The notes under the pieces: model-generated
What the model saw: the letters and a program-made list of their open reading frames with translations, nothing else
What the model was told of the DNA's origin: nothing
Databases searched by the model: none
Shown here: in pieces, positions 8,495 to 17,892 of the stretch
Layout: each line of letters opens with the position of its first letter
Numbering within the stretch: position 1 is the first letter of the stretch
Position numbers and translations under genes: made by a program
Origin: Pontibacter coccineus
Lineage (GTDB): Bacteria; Bacteroidota; Bacteroidia; Cytophagales; Hymenobacteraceae
Length of the DNA: 64,000 nucleotides
Direction of reading: 5' to 3'
Assembly: GCF_030546575.1 (NCBI RefSeq)
Contig: NZ_JAUOTN010000001.1
Location: 124,001-188,000, forward strand

Positions 8495-10264
8495 CTACGG
8501 GTTTGATTCCTCGCATTCCAACAGCCAGGCTTCAGCATCTACCACCGCGTTATGGGTAGAAAGCCCGAGCTCGGGCTCCACTTTAAAGGCTTTTACCGGC
8601 CCATTCATGCGCAACAGGTCAGAATGCGCCACCTCATGGTTTACGCCTTCACTTACCCCGGTCAGGTATAGCTTGCCATTCACAGTTTTTAGCATTGCCG
8701 CATAATTGGCCAAAACAGACACCAGGGTGGCTCCCAGGCTGGACCGCCCTCTCAGGCGCAGTATAACGACGGGGTTCTGCGCATGCTCTGGTTGAGGTAA
8801 CAGATGCTCTAATGTCCGGGCACCTGCATAAAACAAGTTGCCATACACGTTCAGCACGGTAATCTGGCCACTCTTGAGGGTTCTGGGAGGTGTATGTTCC
8901 TCTATTTTCCCGTCTTCTCTTTTCCGGAGCTCCACCAGCGTTATTTCCGTGGAAGACTGTGTGACGAACAGGAAGGCAGAGAGCAGCACGCCGATGCCGA
9001 CGGCGGAAGGGATGGGCAAAATGAGGGTGGCCCCAAAGGTTACTCCCGCTGCCAGAAACGAGGGCCACGACTTCCAGCCGGGATTCCAGGTGGCAACGAT
9101 ATCGGAGAGCTTGATGCTGCGGATACCGGCCAGGATGAGCATGGCTCCCAGCGAAGGCATAGCCGTATGGGCGACGACCCCTGAAAAAACGGCCACGATC
9201 AGCGTCATCGCCAGGCTGGAAAAAATGGAAGCCCATCGGGTCTGTGCCCTGGCCAGCACGTTAATGGCCGTAGTCCCCAACGAACCACCAACCGGCAGGC
9301 CCTGAAAAAAACCGCTGGCAATATTCGCGGCCCCGTGCGCGACGAAATCGCGGGAGGCACTGGAAGGTGAGCCATCTTTGTTGGGCACACTCTGGCTGAC
9401 GCCGGCCCCTTGTATCAGGATGACGATGGCGACAGCCGCAGCCCCGGTGATAATATCGATACTGATGGCTGAAAAAGGAGGCACGACCATACTTGGTATA
9501 CCCCCACTGATGTCGCCCACGTCCTGCACGACTTTTACACCCTCCAATCCGAAAAAGAAAACAATAGCGGATGGTATGGCAATGGCAATTAGGGCGAAGA
9601 ATTTTTTGAGCGGGGTCTTTTGCAAAAAAATGGCAAGCAGAACCGTTAAGGCTGCCATACCTGTACTAGGCAGATGCAGCTTGTCAACATTCAGCAGCAA
9701 ATTGATGGTTTGGTAGATGCTGTTGCTCCCGCTCGGGGTATAGCCAGTTGCGGTTGGGAGCTGGCTCATGATCAGCAGGACTGAAATACCGGTCAGGAAG
9801 CCGATCATGACCGAAAACGAGACAAAGCGGGTCAGCCGTCCCTGGCCTAACAGCCCCAGCACCGCCTGAAAAACCCCGATGAGTACCACCAGCAGGAAGA
9901 ACACCTGCCCCCGCTCCTCCGCTGGCAGCTCCCGGATAGTCTGCCCCGCCATAATGGCCGAAGCGCTTGTGGCGGTGATCATCATCAATTGTGAGCTGGA
10001 AAGAAGCCCCCCTACCAGAGGCCCCGCTATGCAGGCATAAAGCCCATAGACCGGGTTAACCCCTGCCAGCAGGCCGTTCGCCATGCCATCCGGTAAACTG
10101 CTGACGGCCGTTGTCGCTCCGGCTATACCGTCCTGCTGGAGCTTGTTGCGGGGCGGCACCTTGCGGGAGGCGTTATGCACTGCGTCGCGCAGGATAGAGA
10201 GCCCCGGTAGATGAAACTCATCATCCGGTTTTGTCTCCTTGTCTTCTGTGATAGCTTCCTGCAT
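8495..10264 (-). CDS. SulP family anion transporter with STAS domain
   Basis: A 589-residue permease. The SulP membrane core fills about residues 40-440 (GIAGATTAVSSLPDGMANGLLAGVNPVYGLYACIAGPLVGG at the start in the expected place), and a cytoplasmic STAS domain follows at about 460-580 (QITVLNVYGNLFYAGARTLE). SulP proteins carry sulfate, bicarbonate or C4-dicarboxylates. It lies upstream of catB on the same strand but about 216 bases away with catB's own promoter between them, so co-function with catechol catabolism (for example a dicarboxylate or aromatic acid carrier) is possible but unproven. The 162-base gap to the AraC gene holds no recognised feature. Confidence 0.9.
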   Translation of the reverse strand: MQEAITEDKETKPDDEFHLPGLSILRDAVHNASRKVPPRNKLQQDGIAGATTAVSSLPDGMANGLLAGVNPVYGLYACIAGPLVGGLLSSSQLMMITATSASAIMAGQTIRELPAEERGQVFFLLVVLIGVFQAVLGLLGQGRLTRFVSFSVMIGFLTGISVLLIMSQLPTATGYTPSGSNSIYQTINLLLNVDKLHLPSTGMAALTVLLAIFLQKTPLKKFFALIAIAIPSAIVFFFGLEGVKVVQDVGDISGGIPSMVVPPFSAISIDIITGAAAVAIVILIQGAGVSQSVPNKDGSPSSASRDFVAHGAANIASGFFQGLPVGGSLGTTAINVLARAQTRWASIFSSLAMTLIVAVFSGVVAHTAMPSLGAMLILAGIRSIKLSDIVATWNPGWKSWPSFLAAGVTFGATLILPIPSAVGIGVLLSAFLFVTQSSTEITLVELRKREDGKIEEHTPPRTLKSGQITVLNVYGNLFYAGARTLEHLLPQPEHAQNPVVILRLRGRSSLGATLVSVLANYAAMLKTVNGKLYLTGVSEGVNHEVAHSDLLRMNGPVKAFKVEPELGLSTHNAVVDAEAWLLECEESNP

Positions 10265-10426
10265 TGTCTCAACCCTGACCTGTGTCTGGCCTATACTTGC
10301 TGCTTACGCAAAGGTTCAGATCAAAGCAATCCGGTCCTGCCACTTTATTTGCATTTCAGGAGCCACCAGGCAAATGGGAACGGAAAGAGCATGTTGCTTA
10401 AGAAGATCAGGAGCATGATGAGAGAC

Positions 10427-11314
10427 TTATGACTGCTTCACGCCTATCTTTTTGCGGAATTCGAGAGGTGTCTGGCCGGTCCTTTTCTTGAATAGCCGGG
10501 CAAAGTAGGCGGGGTCATCGAAGCCGAGTGAATAGGATATGTCGGCTATGTTGCTTTCTACATCGGAGAGAGCCAGTTGGGCTTTGGTGATGAAATAGTC
10601 GATGAGGATGTCTTTGGGGGATTGGTCGGCTATACCTCTGCAGATGCGGCTCAGGTGACCGGTGGAGATGAACAGGTCGCGGGCGTATTCTTCCACCGTT
10701 TTTTTGTAGGTATTCTCTGCCCGGATCAATTGCTGAAAACGCCGGTAGTATACCTTGCTGATGTTGGAGGAGGAAAAGAAGGCGCGTTTACCGCCCAGTG
10801 AAATACGGTAGAGCTGCACCAGCATCTGCCCGACCAGGTATTGCAGCATCAGGAGCCTGCCGGGAAACAGGCTGTTGTACTCGTCCACACACTTTTGCAT
10901 CGTGTCAAATACTTCTGCTGTGGCAGGCTCTTCGTCAGAAATGGAAACGATGTGTATCTCTTCCATGCCGAAAATCACATCGGCTTCCCGCTGCAGCATG
11001 TGCTCCAGCACGGTGTCCGCCAGGTTGATAATCCAGCCGGAGACCTCTGTCTGATGCAGAAAACCATGTTCAATATTTTTGGGGACTACAATGAATGCAG
11101 GAGCCTGTATCGTGATTTTCTCCGTTCCATAATGAAACTCGGTATGACCATCCTGCACCAGAAAAATCTGCAGAAAATTATTGTGCGCATGCAACTTTAC
11201 CTGTCCCTGGTACTGTTTCCCGATTTCCCCAAAAGGGTATACATGAATCAGCCCTTTTGCAAACTCGATGGTGTTGGTGCCGTAGAGCCCTCTGTAAAAT
11301 CGTTTTTCCTGCAT
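10427..11314 (-). CDS. AraC family transcriptional regulator
   Basis: A 295-residue activator-type regulator. The N-terminal half is a cupin-like sensor domain (VKLHAHNNFLQIFLVQDGHTEFHYG, residues about 37-62), and the C-terminal 100 residues are two helix-turn-helix motifs ending with SYSLGFDDPAYFARLFKKRTGQTPLEFRKK, the AraC/XylS signature. It resembles PobR-type regulators of aromatic catabolism in length and layout, so control of the nearby cat operon or SulP gene is a reasonable guess. In the 262 bases upstream I see a short coding-like tail on the minus strand (about 11458-11530, LLNAGLPRMLSDILYALH) but no gene. Confidence 0.88.
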   Translation of the reverse strand: MQEKRFYRGLYGTNTIEFAKGLIHVYPFGEIGKQYQGQVKLHAHNNFLQIFLVQDGHTEFHYGTEKITIQAPAFIVVPKNIEHGFLHQTEVSGWIINLADTVLEHMLQREADVIFGMEEIHIVSISDEEPATAEVFDTMQKCVDEYNSLFPGRLLMLQYLVGQMLVQLYRISLGGKRAFFSSSNISKVYYRRFQQLIRAENTYKKTVEEYARDLFISTGHLSRICRGIADQSPKDILIDYFITKAQLALSDVESNIADISYSLGFDDPAYFARLFKKRTGQTPLEFRKKIGVKQS

Positions 11315-11576
11315 GGTCTAAATTGCCGATTTTAGAGAGAAATTCCAAAAACGGCATTCATCGATCATACCTAAACGTTAACTTTTATTTTAATAGAGTA
11401 CCACCACAATAATCAAGATAGACGCATCTGCCGGTTCATCTTAAGTATAGTGGAGGGCGTATAAGATGTCGCTCAGCATCCGGGGCAGCCCCGCGTTGAG
11501 CAGGGTCCTAAAAACGAAGACTGGTCATACGATGCCTGATATTGTAGCCAAGACCTGAAATACGTACCTGTGTCGT

Positions 11577-13274
11577 TTAATCTCCCAGATTGGTAGGCTG
11601 CTTGTTCTTACCCGATGCCTTTTGCTTCCCCGATTTAGGATCCAGCCGGTGCTTTGGATCGAATCGGTAGAATTCTTCAAATCCCAGTTTAGCCAATGCC
11701 TTTTCCTCATTCGCTTTTATATACCCTACCGAGAGCGCGTAGGCCTCCCAATCGGCCTTCAACTCCCTGAACTTGTCAGGAAACTGTCCGGCTAAATTGT
11801 TTTCTTCTTTAATGTCTTCCTTCAGGTTGAACAAGTGCCATTCGTCCCCTTCCCCATAGGGAGGCGGCATAAAGATCAGTTTCCAATCCCCTTTCAGCAC
11901 GGCCTTGCATTCGGTTATCTCAAAGCCGAGCACGTCAAACGCATTTCGTACCGGCTGCTTTGTCTCTTCCTGCAGGTATGGTTTCAGTGAGGTACCGTAA
12001 AGTGGTTTTACATCTTTTTCCTTCGGATAACTGATATTGGCATAGTCTAAAATGGTGGGCAGCAGATCAGCAACGTGCAACATCTGATCGGTCACTACGC
12101 CGCGTTTATGCATGCGCCTGCCGGAAACAATGAACGGCGTTTGCGTGCCCCCTTCATAAGTGGTGATCTTGAAATAAGATAATGGAGTATTGGCTACCTC
12201 GGCCCAGGCCCCGCCAATGGAAATAAAGGAATTTATTTTGCCGTAATTCTCCAGGCTGTTGTCATACTCCCTCGCAATTGACTCTTTGGTGTTCGGTGCA
12301 TAAAAGTGAGGCTCTTTGGGGTTGGCTCCGTTGTCGGAAAGAAAGAAGATGATGGTGTCGTCGAATTTGTTCTCCTCTTTCAATTTAGAGAACAGGCGTC
12401 CTAAATTCCAGTCCAGGTTTTCGATCATGGCGGCATAGATCTCCATTGTCCTTGCCTCCTGCTTTCGTTCTTCCTCCGACAGCTCTTTCCACTTCTTAAA
12501 CTCGCCGCTGCCTTCATTTTTGGTTAACTCCCGAGGCACAAGCCCCAACTCCTTCATCCGCTGCAGGCGCTTCTCCCGGATGGCGTCGTACCCGCCATCA
12601 TAGGTGCCTTTGTATTTATCCAGACACGCATCCGGCACCTGCAACGGATCATGTGGGGCCGTAAAGGCCAGGTAGGCAAAAAAAGGATTGTCATCGTTCT
12701 GTTCTGTGATGTACTGCATCATTTTATCGGTGTAGAAGTCAGATGAGTAGAAATCATCAGGCAGTTCTTCCACCGTCTTACCGTTTTCAGAATACTCTGT
12801 GTGCGGCTCCTCGAATTCACTCAGGGCCCGCTGGTCGTTGAAGTGGCTGGCGCCCCCTCCTAAAAAAGAAAACACACGCTCGAAGCCGCGGGAGTGTGGC
12901 CGCCGGCCTTCCAGTTCGCCCAGGTGCCATTTACCCGCCATGTAGGTATGGTAGCCGGCCTCTTTCAGAATTTCAGGAATAGTCACGACATCGCTGTTCA
13001 AGTAGCCTTCGTAGCCGGGCTGCATGTATTGGTTAGTGGCATGCGCAGTCGGCATGTTACCCAACCCGGCATCGTGGTTGTCGCAGCCGGAAAGCAGCAT
13101 GGCCCTGGTGGGCGCGCAAAGCGCAGAGGTATGGAAATGCCGGAAGCGGGCTCCGTTGTCTGCCAGTTGCTGAATATGGGGAGTGCTGATCTCACCGCCA
13201 AAAGGCTGGCAATCGGAATAGCCCATGTCATCCACTACTATGAGCAGGAAATTTGGTAAGCGTTGCTGCGTCAT
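11577..13274 (-). CDS. Sulfatase (formylglycine-dependent arylsulfatase type)
   Basis: A 565-residue alkaline-phosphatase-superfamily sulfatase that hydrolyses sulfate esters. The calcium-binding aspartates are in LIVVDDMGYSD (D15, D16), and the residue to be converted to formylglycine is C53 in CAPTRAMLLSG, a C-x-P-x-R motif with T in place of the common S. GKWHLGELEGRRPHSRGFE and FLSDNGANP complete the active site. No signal peptide is visible, unlike the secreted polysaccharide sulfatases common in Bacteroidota, so a cytosolic small substrate is likely. The C-terminus is Lys-rich. No sulfatase-maturing enzyme is in the window. Confidence 0.9.
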   Translation of the reverse strand: MTQQRLPNFLLIVVDDMGYSDCQPFGGEISTPHIQQLADNGARFRHFHTSALCAPTRAMLLSGCDNHDAGLGNMPTAHATNQYMQPGYEGYLNSDVVTIPEILKEAGYHTYMAGKWHLGELEGRRPHSRGFERVFSFLGGGASHFNDQRALSEFEEPHTEYSENGKTVEELPDDFYSSDFYTDKMMQYITEQNDDNPFFAYLAFTAPHDPLQVPDACLDKYKGTYDGGYDAIREKRLQRMKELGLVPRELTKNEGSGEFKKWKELSEEERKQEARTMEIYAAMIENLDWNLGRLFSKLKEENKFDDTIIFFLSDNGANPKEPHFYAPNTKESIAREYDNSLENYGKINSFISIGGAWAEVANTPLSYFKITTYEGGTQTPFIVSGRRMHKRGVVTDQMLHVADLLPTILDYANISYPKEKDVKPLYGTSLKPYLQEETKQPVRNAFDVLGFEITECKAVLKGDWKLIFMPPPYGEGDEWHLFNLKEDIKEENNLAGQFPDKFRELKADWEAYALSVGYIKANEEKALAKLGFEEFYRFDPKHRLDPKSGKQKASGKNKQPTNLGD

Positions 13275-13852
13275 AAGATTCCTTTAAGTTATATAAAAAA
13301 GAAAATAGTAGCCATTCTCACTTCCGATGGGTTTAAAGGTATAGGCACCAGGATCACCGTGAATATTTCAGGATTAACTACCTGATTACTATACGTCTTT
13401 TTGAAAATACAGCCTACAGAAGTGTCGTTAAAAGCATGAATGGCCTAATACCAGAATGCGGCATTAAGGTTAAGACAGCAGAAGCAATGGCAGTGATGCG
13501 GTGGATGGCATCGGGGTGTTAAGGGCTACTCTGTTTTCTAGCTTTCCTATAGTGTTGTGATTTATAGTCCGCGATTATGTAACTATATTTGATCTTAAGG
13601 TGTACTCCACCCGCTCTGTTTCCTGTGTCGTTTTATCCCCCAGGAATTCTACCAACGCCTTGTTGATGCACGGAGGCACCTCCAAAATCAAAGCACTGGT
13701 ATAGAGCACTATCAAAAGCTGTTACACATCAAAAAGACGACTATCTTTGAGCGTTAAGGGAGAGGCGGAAAGATGGATTTTAAATAAGGTCGCTCTAAGT
13801 TTATTTAGATTACGTAATTTATACATTGTCTGACTCAGTTGAATACCACACC
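13275..13852. other. Intergenic region between divergent sulfatase and LLM genes
   Basis: No intact gene. It holds the FMN-reductase remnant described separately at 13575-13676 and presumably the promoters of the two divergent flanking genes; I cannot define a convincing -33/-7 pair in it. Confidence 0.5.
13575..13676 (-). pseudogene. C-terminal remnant of an NADPH-dependent FMN reductase
   Basis: On the minus strand, the codons from 13676 down to 13605 read PPCINKALVEFLGDKT followed by TQETERVE. This aligns residue for residue with the end of the intact FMN reductase at 17173-17832 (PCIKKAWVEFLGEKT, AKETERVE). The remnant then runs ten codons past the old stop position to TAA at 13575-13577. 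Nothing homologous to the first 190 or so residues lies upstream, so only the tail of a second copy survives. Likely origin: duplication of the reductase gene in the reverse orientation, followed by deletion. Confidence 0.7.
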
Positions 13853-14896
13853 ATGGAAATCGGAATAACCACCTTCGTCGAAAATACACCAGACCCTTAT
13901 ACCGGAAAACTGCTTCCTCCTGATGAGCGGATGCGCAACCTGATGGAAGAAATAGAATTGGCAGACCAGGTAGGCTTGGATGTTTTCGCCGTTGGGGAGC
14001 ATCACAGACCCGACTATATCGTTTCTTCTCCGGCTGTTGTGCTGGCGGCAGCGGCCGTAAAAACCAAAAACATTAAGTTATCGAGTGGTGTGACGGTACT
14101 GAGTTCCGATGATCCTGTGCGTGTTTTCCAGGATTTTGCCCATGTCGATCTTTTATCGAAAGGCAGAGCGGAGATCATGGCTGGGCGTGGCTCCTTCATC
14201 GAGTCTTTTCCGCTTTTCGGCAACGACCTGAAAGACTACGACACCTTGTTTTCGGAAAAACTGGAACTGCTGGTAGCGCTCAACAAAAGTGAGATGATAA
14301 CGTGGGATGGCCAACACCGCCCGGCTATTGAGAACCGCGGGGTATACCCAAGACCTTATCAAAAGGAGTTGCCGATTTGGGTGGCAGTGGGTGGAACACC
14401 CCAATCGGTGGTGCGGGCTGCTACGCTTGGGCTGCCGATGGCGCTGGCCATTATTGGAGGTGAGCCGGAGCGTTTTGTTCCATTTACGAACCTGTACAAG
14501 GAAACCTACAACAAGGCCGGACATGATCCTGCCAAACTGCAGCTGGCCATTAATTCGCACGGGTTTATCGCGGATGATGCACAGAAAGCTGCTGACGATT
14601 ATTATGGCCCTTACGCTTATGTGATGAGCAAGCTCGGGCGCGAGCGGGGTTGGTCTCCCATGAACAGGCAACACTATGAGGCGATGCGCGCTCCAAAAGG
14701 ATCTTTGCTGGTCGGCAGTCCGCAACAGGTGATCGATAAAATACTATACGAGTATGAGCTGTTCGGCAATACCCGATTTCTGTTGCACATCAGCGTAGGT
14801 ACACTGCCGCATGACATCCTGATGCGGGCCATCGAGTTACTTGGCACTGTGGTAGCACCGGCCGTTAAAAAAGCTGTCGCAAAGGCTACGTCGTAA
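13853..14896 (+). CDS. LLM class flavin-dependent monooxygenase (luciferase-like)
   Basis: A protein of about 347 residues with the bacterial-luciferase TIM barrel. Family marks are [20 protein letters not shown] (His-His near the start), [26 protein letters not shown] and [12 protein letters not shown], typical of the SP_0267/Atu2307-type LLM oxidoreductases. These enzymes use FMNH2 from a separate reductase; an FMN reductase gene lies 2.3 kb downstream on the same strand. I chose ATG 13853 because homologues start MEIGI-like; a TTG at 13826 would add nine residues. Substrate unknown. A 40-base gap separates it from the convergent cyclase gene. Confidence 0.88.
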   Translation: MEIGITTFVENTPDPYTGKLLPPDERMRNLMEEIELADQVGLDVFAVGEHHRPDYIVSSPAVVLAAAAVKTKNIKLSSGVTVLSSDDPVRVFQDFAHVDLLSKGRAEIMAGRGSFIESFPLFGNDLKDYDTLFSEKLELLVALNKSEMITWDGQHRPAIENRGVYPRPYQKELPIWVAVGGTPQSVVRAATLGLPMALAIIGGEPERFVPFTNLYKETYNKAGHDPAKLQLAINSHGFIADDAQKAADDYYGPYAYVMSKLGRERGWSPMNRQHYEAMRAPKGSLLVGSPQQVIDKILYEYELFGNTRFLLHISVGTLPHDILMRAIELLGTVVAPAVKKAVAKATS

Positions 14897-14936
14897 TCCC
14901 GTCACTATTAGCTAGCTGTGAATCTTAAAAGGAGGG

Positions 14937-15899
14937 TTATTTCTGGATCGTTTCGGGGAGAGCAGTGACTTCCTTCTTTTCATAGGGCTTGCCGATCAGT
15001 TTCACTTCATAGGGTGTGCTGACGCCCTTGAGCGTCAGGTAGTCGCAGCCAACTGCATACGGTGGGTTTTGAAGGAGGCGGTAGGCTACCGCTGAGATCA
15101 CAAAGCTGTTGTTCAGTTCTTTGGTGGCGGCCTGCAGCCTGGCCGCCACGTTCACCGGAAAGCCCATCACCGTCAGGTTGTGACTCAGCCCTATACCTAC
15201 GTTACCCACGATTACCCTCCCCACATGCACGCCTATACCTACTTCGAAGGTATGGTTGAAGTAGGGTCGCATGTAGGTGTTATTAAAGATGCGCAGATCG
15301 GCGAGTATCTTCAACCCGGCCAGGGTGGCCGAGTTGGCGGCTTGTTTTATTCTACTGTTCAGCCCAAATACAGCATAAAGGCCATCTCCGGCCGTGTCGA
15401 TAATTTCGCCATCATATTGCGTGATGGCTTTTTTGAAAAGCGCGAAGATCCGGCGCATGATGTGGATGACATCGAAGGGAAGGCTTCTTTCAACAAAAGG
15501 CGTAAAGTCGCGGATATCAATGAAGAAGAGCGCCAGCTTACGGCTCTCCCCCATCACGGTGGTTATATTTTCTTGTGGGTCATCCACAAAGATAATGCGG
15601 TCTACTTCATCGCGGACCAGCCGCTGTACGGCCACTCCCTCCCCGTTAAGCCGGGACTGACAGGCAAGCCGCACATTATCCGGGAACTTCTTCACCCTTT
15701 TGATAGCCTGCTCAAAACTGGTGGGCGGCGTCAGCTTTTCCTGTCCCTCCAGTACCAGCACACGGCAGGTAGTACATTGCCCCTTTCCACCGCAGGCGTG
15801 GTAGTGCGGAATACCGGCAGCCAGAGAGGCCTGCAGCATCGTCTGTCCCTCCTCTACCGGAATCACTTTCTCGCCTTTAAAATTTACGTGGTGGGTCAT
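14937..15899 (-). CDS. 2Fe-2S ferredoxin domain fused to a class III nucleotide cyclase
   Basis: A 320-residue two-domain protein. Residues 1-95 are a plant-type ferredoxin with the cluster cysteines C36, C42, C45 (HACGGKGQCTTCRV) and C80 (RLACQ). Residues about 118-305 are a class III adenylate/guanylate cyclase domain: metal-binding D128 (FFIDIRDFTPF) and D172 (TAGDGLYAVFG), and the transition-state pair N250/R254 (PVNVAARLQ). The position that normally holds the base-selecting lysine (three before the GD motif) is D168, and the second selector position is Phe, so the nucleotide specificity is unclear. Redox control of cyclic nucleotide synthesis is the natural reading. It ends the minus-strand trio with GNAT and cupin genes. 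Confidence 0.9.
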   Translation of the reverse strand: MTHHVNFKGEKVIPVEEGQTMLQASLAAGIPHYHACGGKGQCTTCRVLVLEGQEKLTPPTSFEQAIKRVKKFPDNVRLACQSRLNGEGVAVQRLVRDEVDRIIFVDDPQENITTVMGESRKLALFFIDIRDFTPFVERSLPFDVIHIMRRIFALFKKAITQYDGEIIDTAGDGLYAVFGLNSRIKQAANSATLAGLKILADLRIFNNTYMRPYFNHTFEVGIGVHVGRVIVGNVGIGLSHNLTVMGFPVNVAARLQAATKELNNSFVISAVAYRLLQNPPYAVGCDYLTLKGVSTPYEVKLIGKPYEKKEVTALPETIQK

Positions 15900-15923
15900 A
15901 GGAGCTTACGGTTGCGTTATACC

Positions 15924-16220
15924 TTATGCATTTTTATCCGACTCCTTGCGCACCAGGTACTGGTATTCCGGGTGCTTTTTAAGATAAGAGCGCATATAAG
16001 GACACAGCGGTACCAGCTCCAGCTGATTAGCCTCAATGTGCTTCAACGCATACCTGGTCAAGGTCCCCGCTATACCCCGGCCCTCCACCTCTTTTGGAAC
16101 CTCGGTATGCAGTACGGTCATTACGCCGGGCTTCAGTTTATAATCGATGACAGCGGTATGACCGTCTATGGTTGTTTCAAACCTGTTTTTGGCTGGGTTG
16201 TCTTTAACTTCTATCTCCAT
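15924..16220 (-). CDS. Small GNAT-like N-acetyltransferase (YidJ/COG2388 type)
   Basis: A 98-residue single-domain acetyltransferase-like protein. The acetyl-CoA-binding loop is recognisable as VPKEVEGRGIAGTLTRYAL (residues 41-59) with the typical ending PLCPYMRSYLKKHPEYQYLV, which carries the conserved Cys-Pro of the YidJ family. Substrate unknown. It lies 24 bases upstream of the ferredoxin-cyclase gene on the same strand and 47 bases downstream of the cupin gene, so the three may be co-transcribed. Confidence 0.85.
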   Translation of the reverse strand: MEIEVKDNPAKNRFETTIDGHTAVIDYKLKPGVMTVLHTEVPKEVEGRGIAGTLTRYALKHIEANQLELVPLCPYMRSYLKKHPEYQYLVRKESDKNA

Positions 16221-16267
16221 GATACTGGTTTTTCGATTAGATCTCTTTAAAGGAGGATGGCTATACC

Positions 16268-16627
16268 TTAGGCCAGGGTAATGAAAATAGAACTCCGGAC
16301 GGCCTGCTCCAGATTACGGGTCTTGTGCCCCTTTCCGGTTGTGTCCTCCAGCAGCAGGACCTCCCCTTGCCTGAAGGTACGCTTTTCACCGAGCGAGGTC
16401 TCTATTTCAATGCCCACATCCAGCACGACAAGGTATTGCCGGGCTGGTGCCGTGTGAAAGTCATAATCATACGTAGACACTACTTTCCGGAAAATGACGC
16501 TCTCGGCCACTTCCGGCTCGGACAGGAATCCGATTTCCCCCTCCGGGTTAAGGGTCCTGGAAATATCCTCAAACCTACTGTCGCCGTTTTCATCTGCGTA
16601 TACCCTGGTGATTGCGAAAGCTTCCAT
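16268..16627 (-). CDS. Small cupin-fold protein
   Basis: A 119-residue single-domain protein with a beta-sandwich pattern of the cupin type: FRKVVSTYDYDFHTAPARQYLVVLDVGIEIETSLG followed by FRQGEVLLLEDTTGKGHKTRN. The second motif (G-x-x-L-L-x-E-D-x-x-G-x-G-H) keeps a histidine; the first has H58 only, so metal binding is uncertain. Function unknown. It is the first of three closely spaced genes on the minus strand. Confidence 0.75.
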   Translation of the reverse strand: MEAFAITRVYADENGDSRFEDISRTLNPEGEIGFLSEPEVAESVIFRKVVSTYDYDFHTAPARQYLVVLDVGIEIETSLGEKRTFRQGEVLLLEDTTGKGHKTRNLEQAVRSSIFITLA

Positions 16628-17172
16628 ACCTACATCAATTATTTTCTGAACATCTTTTTAATCAAACTTAGGAGTGAGGCCTCCAGCCATCGGGGTCCCG
16701 AATGGTCATCTACTTCCTGCCATCTTTTCTGAAAGCTCATGATAAAGGGAGTTTCCCTTCACGGTTACAGACTCGTTTACATCTTCTTTACACACTCCGA
16801 CGCTCAATTTGTAGTAACTGCCTCCCATACGCTCTCACTCTATATTAGTGTGCTTCCCCATATCAAACTGTAGCTGATATAGCCTGCAACAGGTATAATT
16901 ACCACTTGCATACCTATACGTTAATTATCAACCACCTATGAGTATCTACCAAATACTTTTATATCAGGGCATTACGCTCTTGCACGCTCTGTTCCTGAAA
17001 GGGTGGGTTAATAGCCAACAACCTACCTGCCTAACTATTACCGATAACTTTTTAGTGGAGCATCGTTTAACAAATGAACATCGCTCGTACTACAGCCACA
17101 ACCGGTGACAGTAGATCTTGCATGCAAAAAACAGGAAGAAATTGTCTTAAAAATTTAAAACAAGGGTTAGCT
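16628..17172. other. Intergenic region between cupin and FMN reductase genes
   Basis: No gene recognised. It is AT-rich towards its right half and must hold the divergent promoters. An ATG at 17074 in frame with the reductase would add 33 residues of unlikely composition and is not preferred. Confidence 0.4.
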
Positions 17173-17832
17173 ATGGAAGAGCAACAGAATAGTAGTCGGG
17201 AGCATACCAGTTTTCTGGTTTTCTCAGCTTCTCTCAGAAGCGGATCACTCAATACCAAACTGGCTAAACTGGCCGTGAAAGTCATTGAAAAACATGGCGG
17301 CACCGTGGACTTTGCCGACATGGAAGTGTTTGAGTGTCCAACTTTCAATCAGGATCTGGAGGTGGACAACTACCATCCCGAGGGCGCTGAAGCGTTTCGG
17401 AAACGCATCCTGGCAAACGATGCCATGATCATTTCATCGCCAGAGTACAACGGCTCTATGCCCGGTAATTTTAAGAACATCATCGACTGGACATCCCGTT
17501 TCAGACCACAGCCCTTCCATCAGTTCCATGCCCTGCTGATGTCGGCCTCTCCTTCTATGGCGGGAGGTAACCGGGGGCTTTGGGCCTTGCGTGTTCCTTT
17601 TGAGCACCTGGGCACCAGGGTATACCCGGATATGTTCTCGCTGGCCACTGCCCACGAGGCTTTTGATGAAGATGGCAGCCTGAAAGATAAGACGCTGGCC
17701 AAAAGGTTTGAAGACAACCTGGTCGCGTTCATGAACCAGGTGGAGGCGTCCAAACACTATCCGTGCATCAAAAAGGCCTGGGTAGAGTTTCTGGGAGAAA
17801 AAACGGCAAAGGAAACTGAGCGGGTGGAATAG
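17173..17832 (+). CDS. NADPH-dependent FMN reductase
   Basis: A protein of about 219 residues with the flavodoxin-like fold. The FMN phosphate loop is FSASLRSGSLNTKLAKL, and the second signature is SSPEYNGSMPGNFKNIIDW, both diagnostic of the NADPH-dependent FMN reductase family. It likely supplies reduced flavin or reduces quinones or azo compounds. The start at 17173 is chosen because an AAGGG lies six bases ahead and because homology begins soon after; an upstream ATG at 17074 exists. Its last 24 residues are duplicated as a remnant at 13605-13676. Confidence 0.88.
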   Translation: MEEQQNSSREHTSFLVFSASLRSGSLNTKLAKLAVKVIEKHGGTVDFADMEVFECPTFNQDLEVDNYHPEGAEAFRKRILANDAMIISSPEYNGSMPGNFKNIIDWTSRFRPQPFHQFHALLMSASPSMAGGNRGLWALRVPFEHLGTRVYPDMFSLATAHEAFDEDGSLKDKTLAKRFEDNLVAFMNQVEASKHYPCIKKAWVEFLGEKTAKETERVE

Positions 17833-17892
17833 GTATAGAATCTTAAGCTACAGGTTTTGCCCCGCGTAATCATTTACCTGTCACAAAACTTA

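Noticed and set aside
15180..16250. 356-codon plus-strand frame
   Set aside because: Antisense to the ferredoxin-cyclase and GNAT genes; no recognisable protein features.
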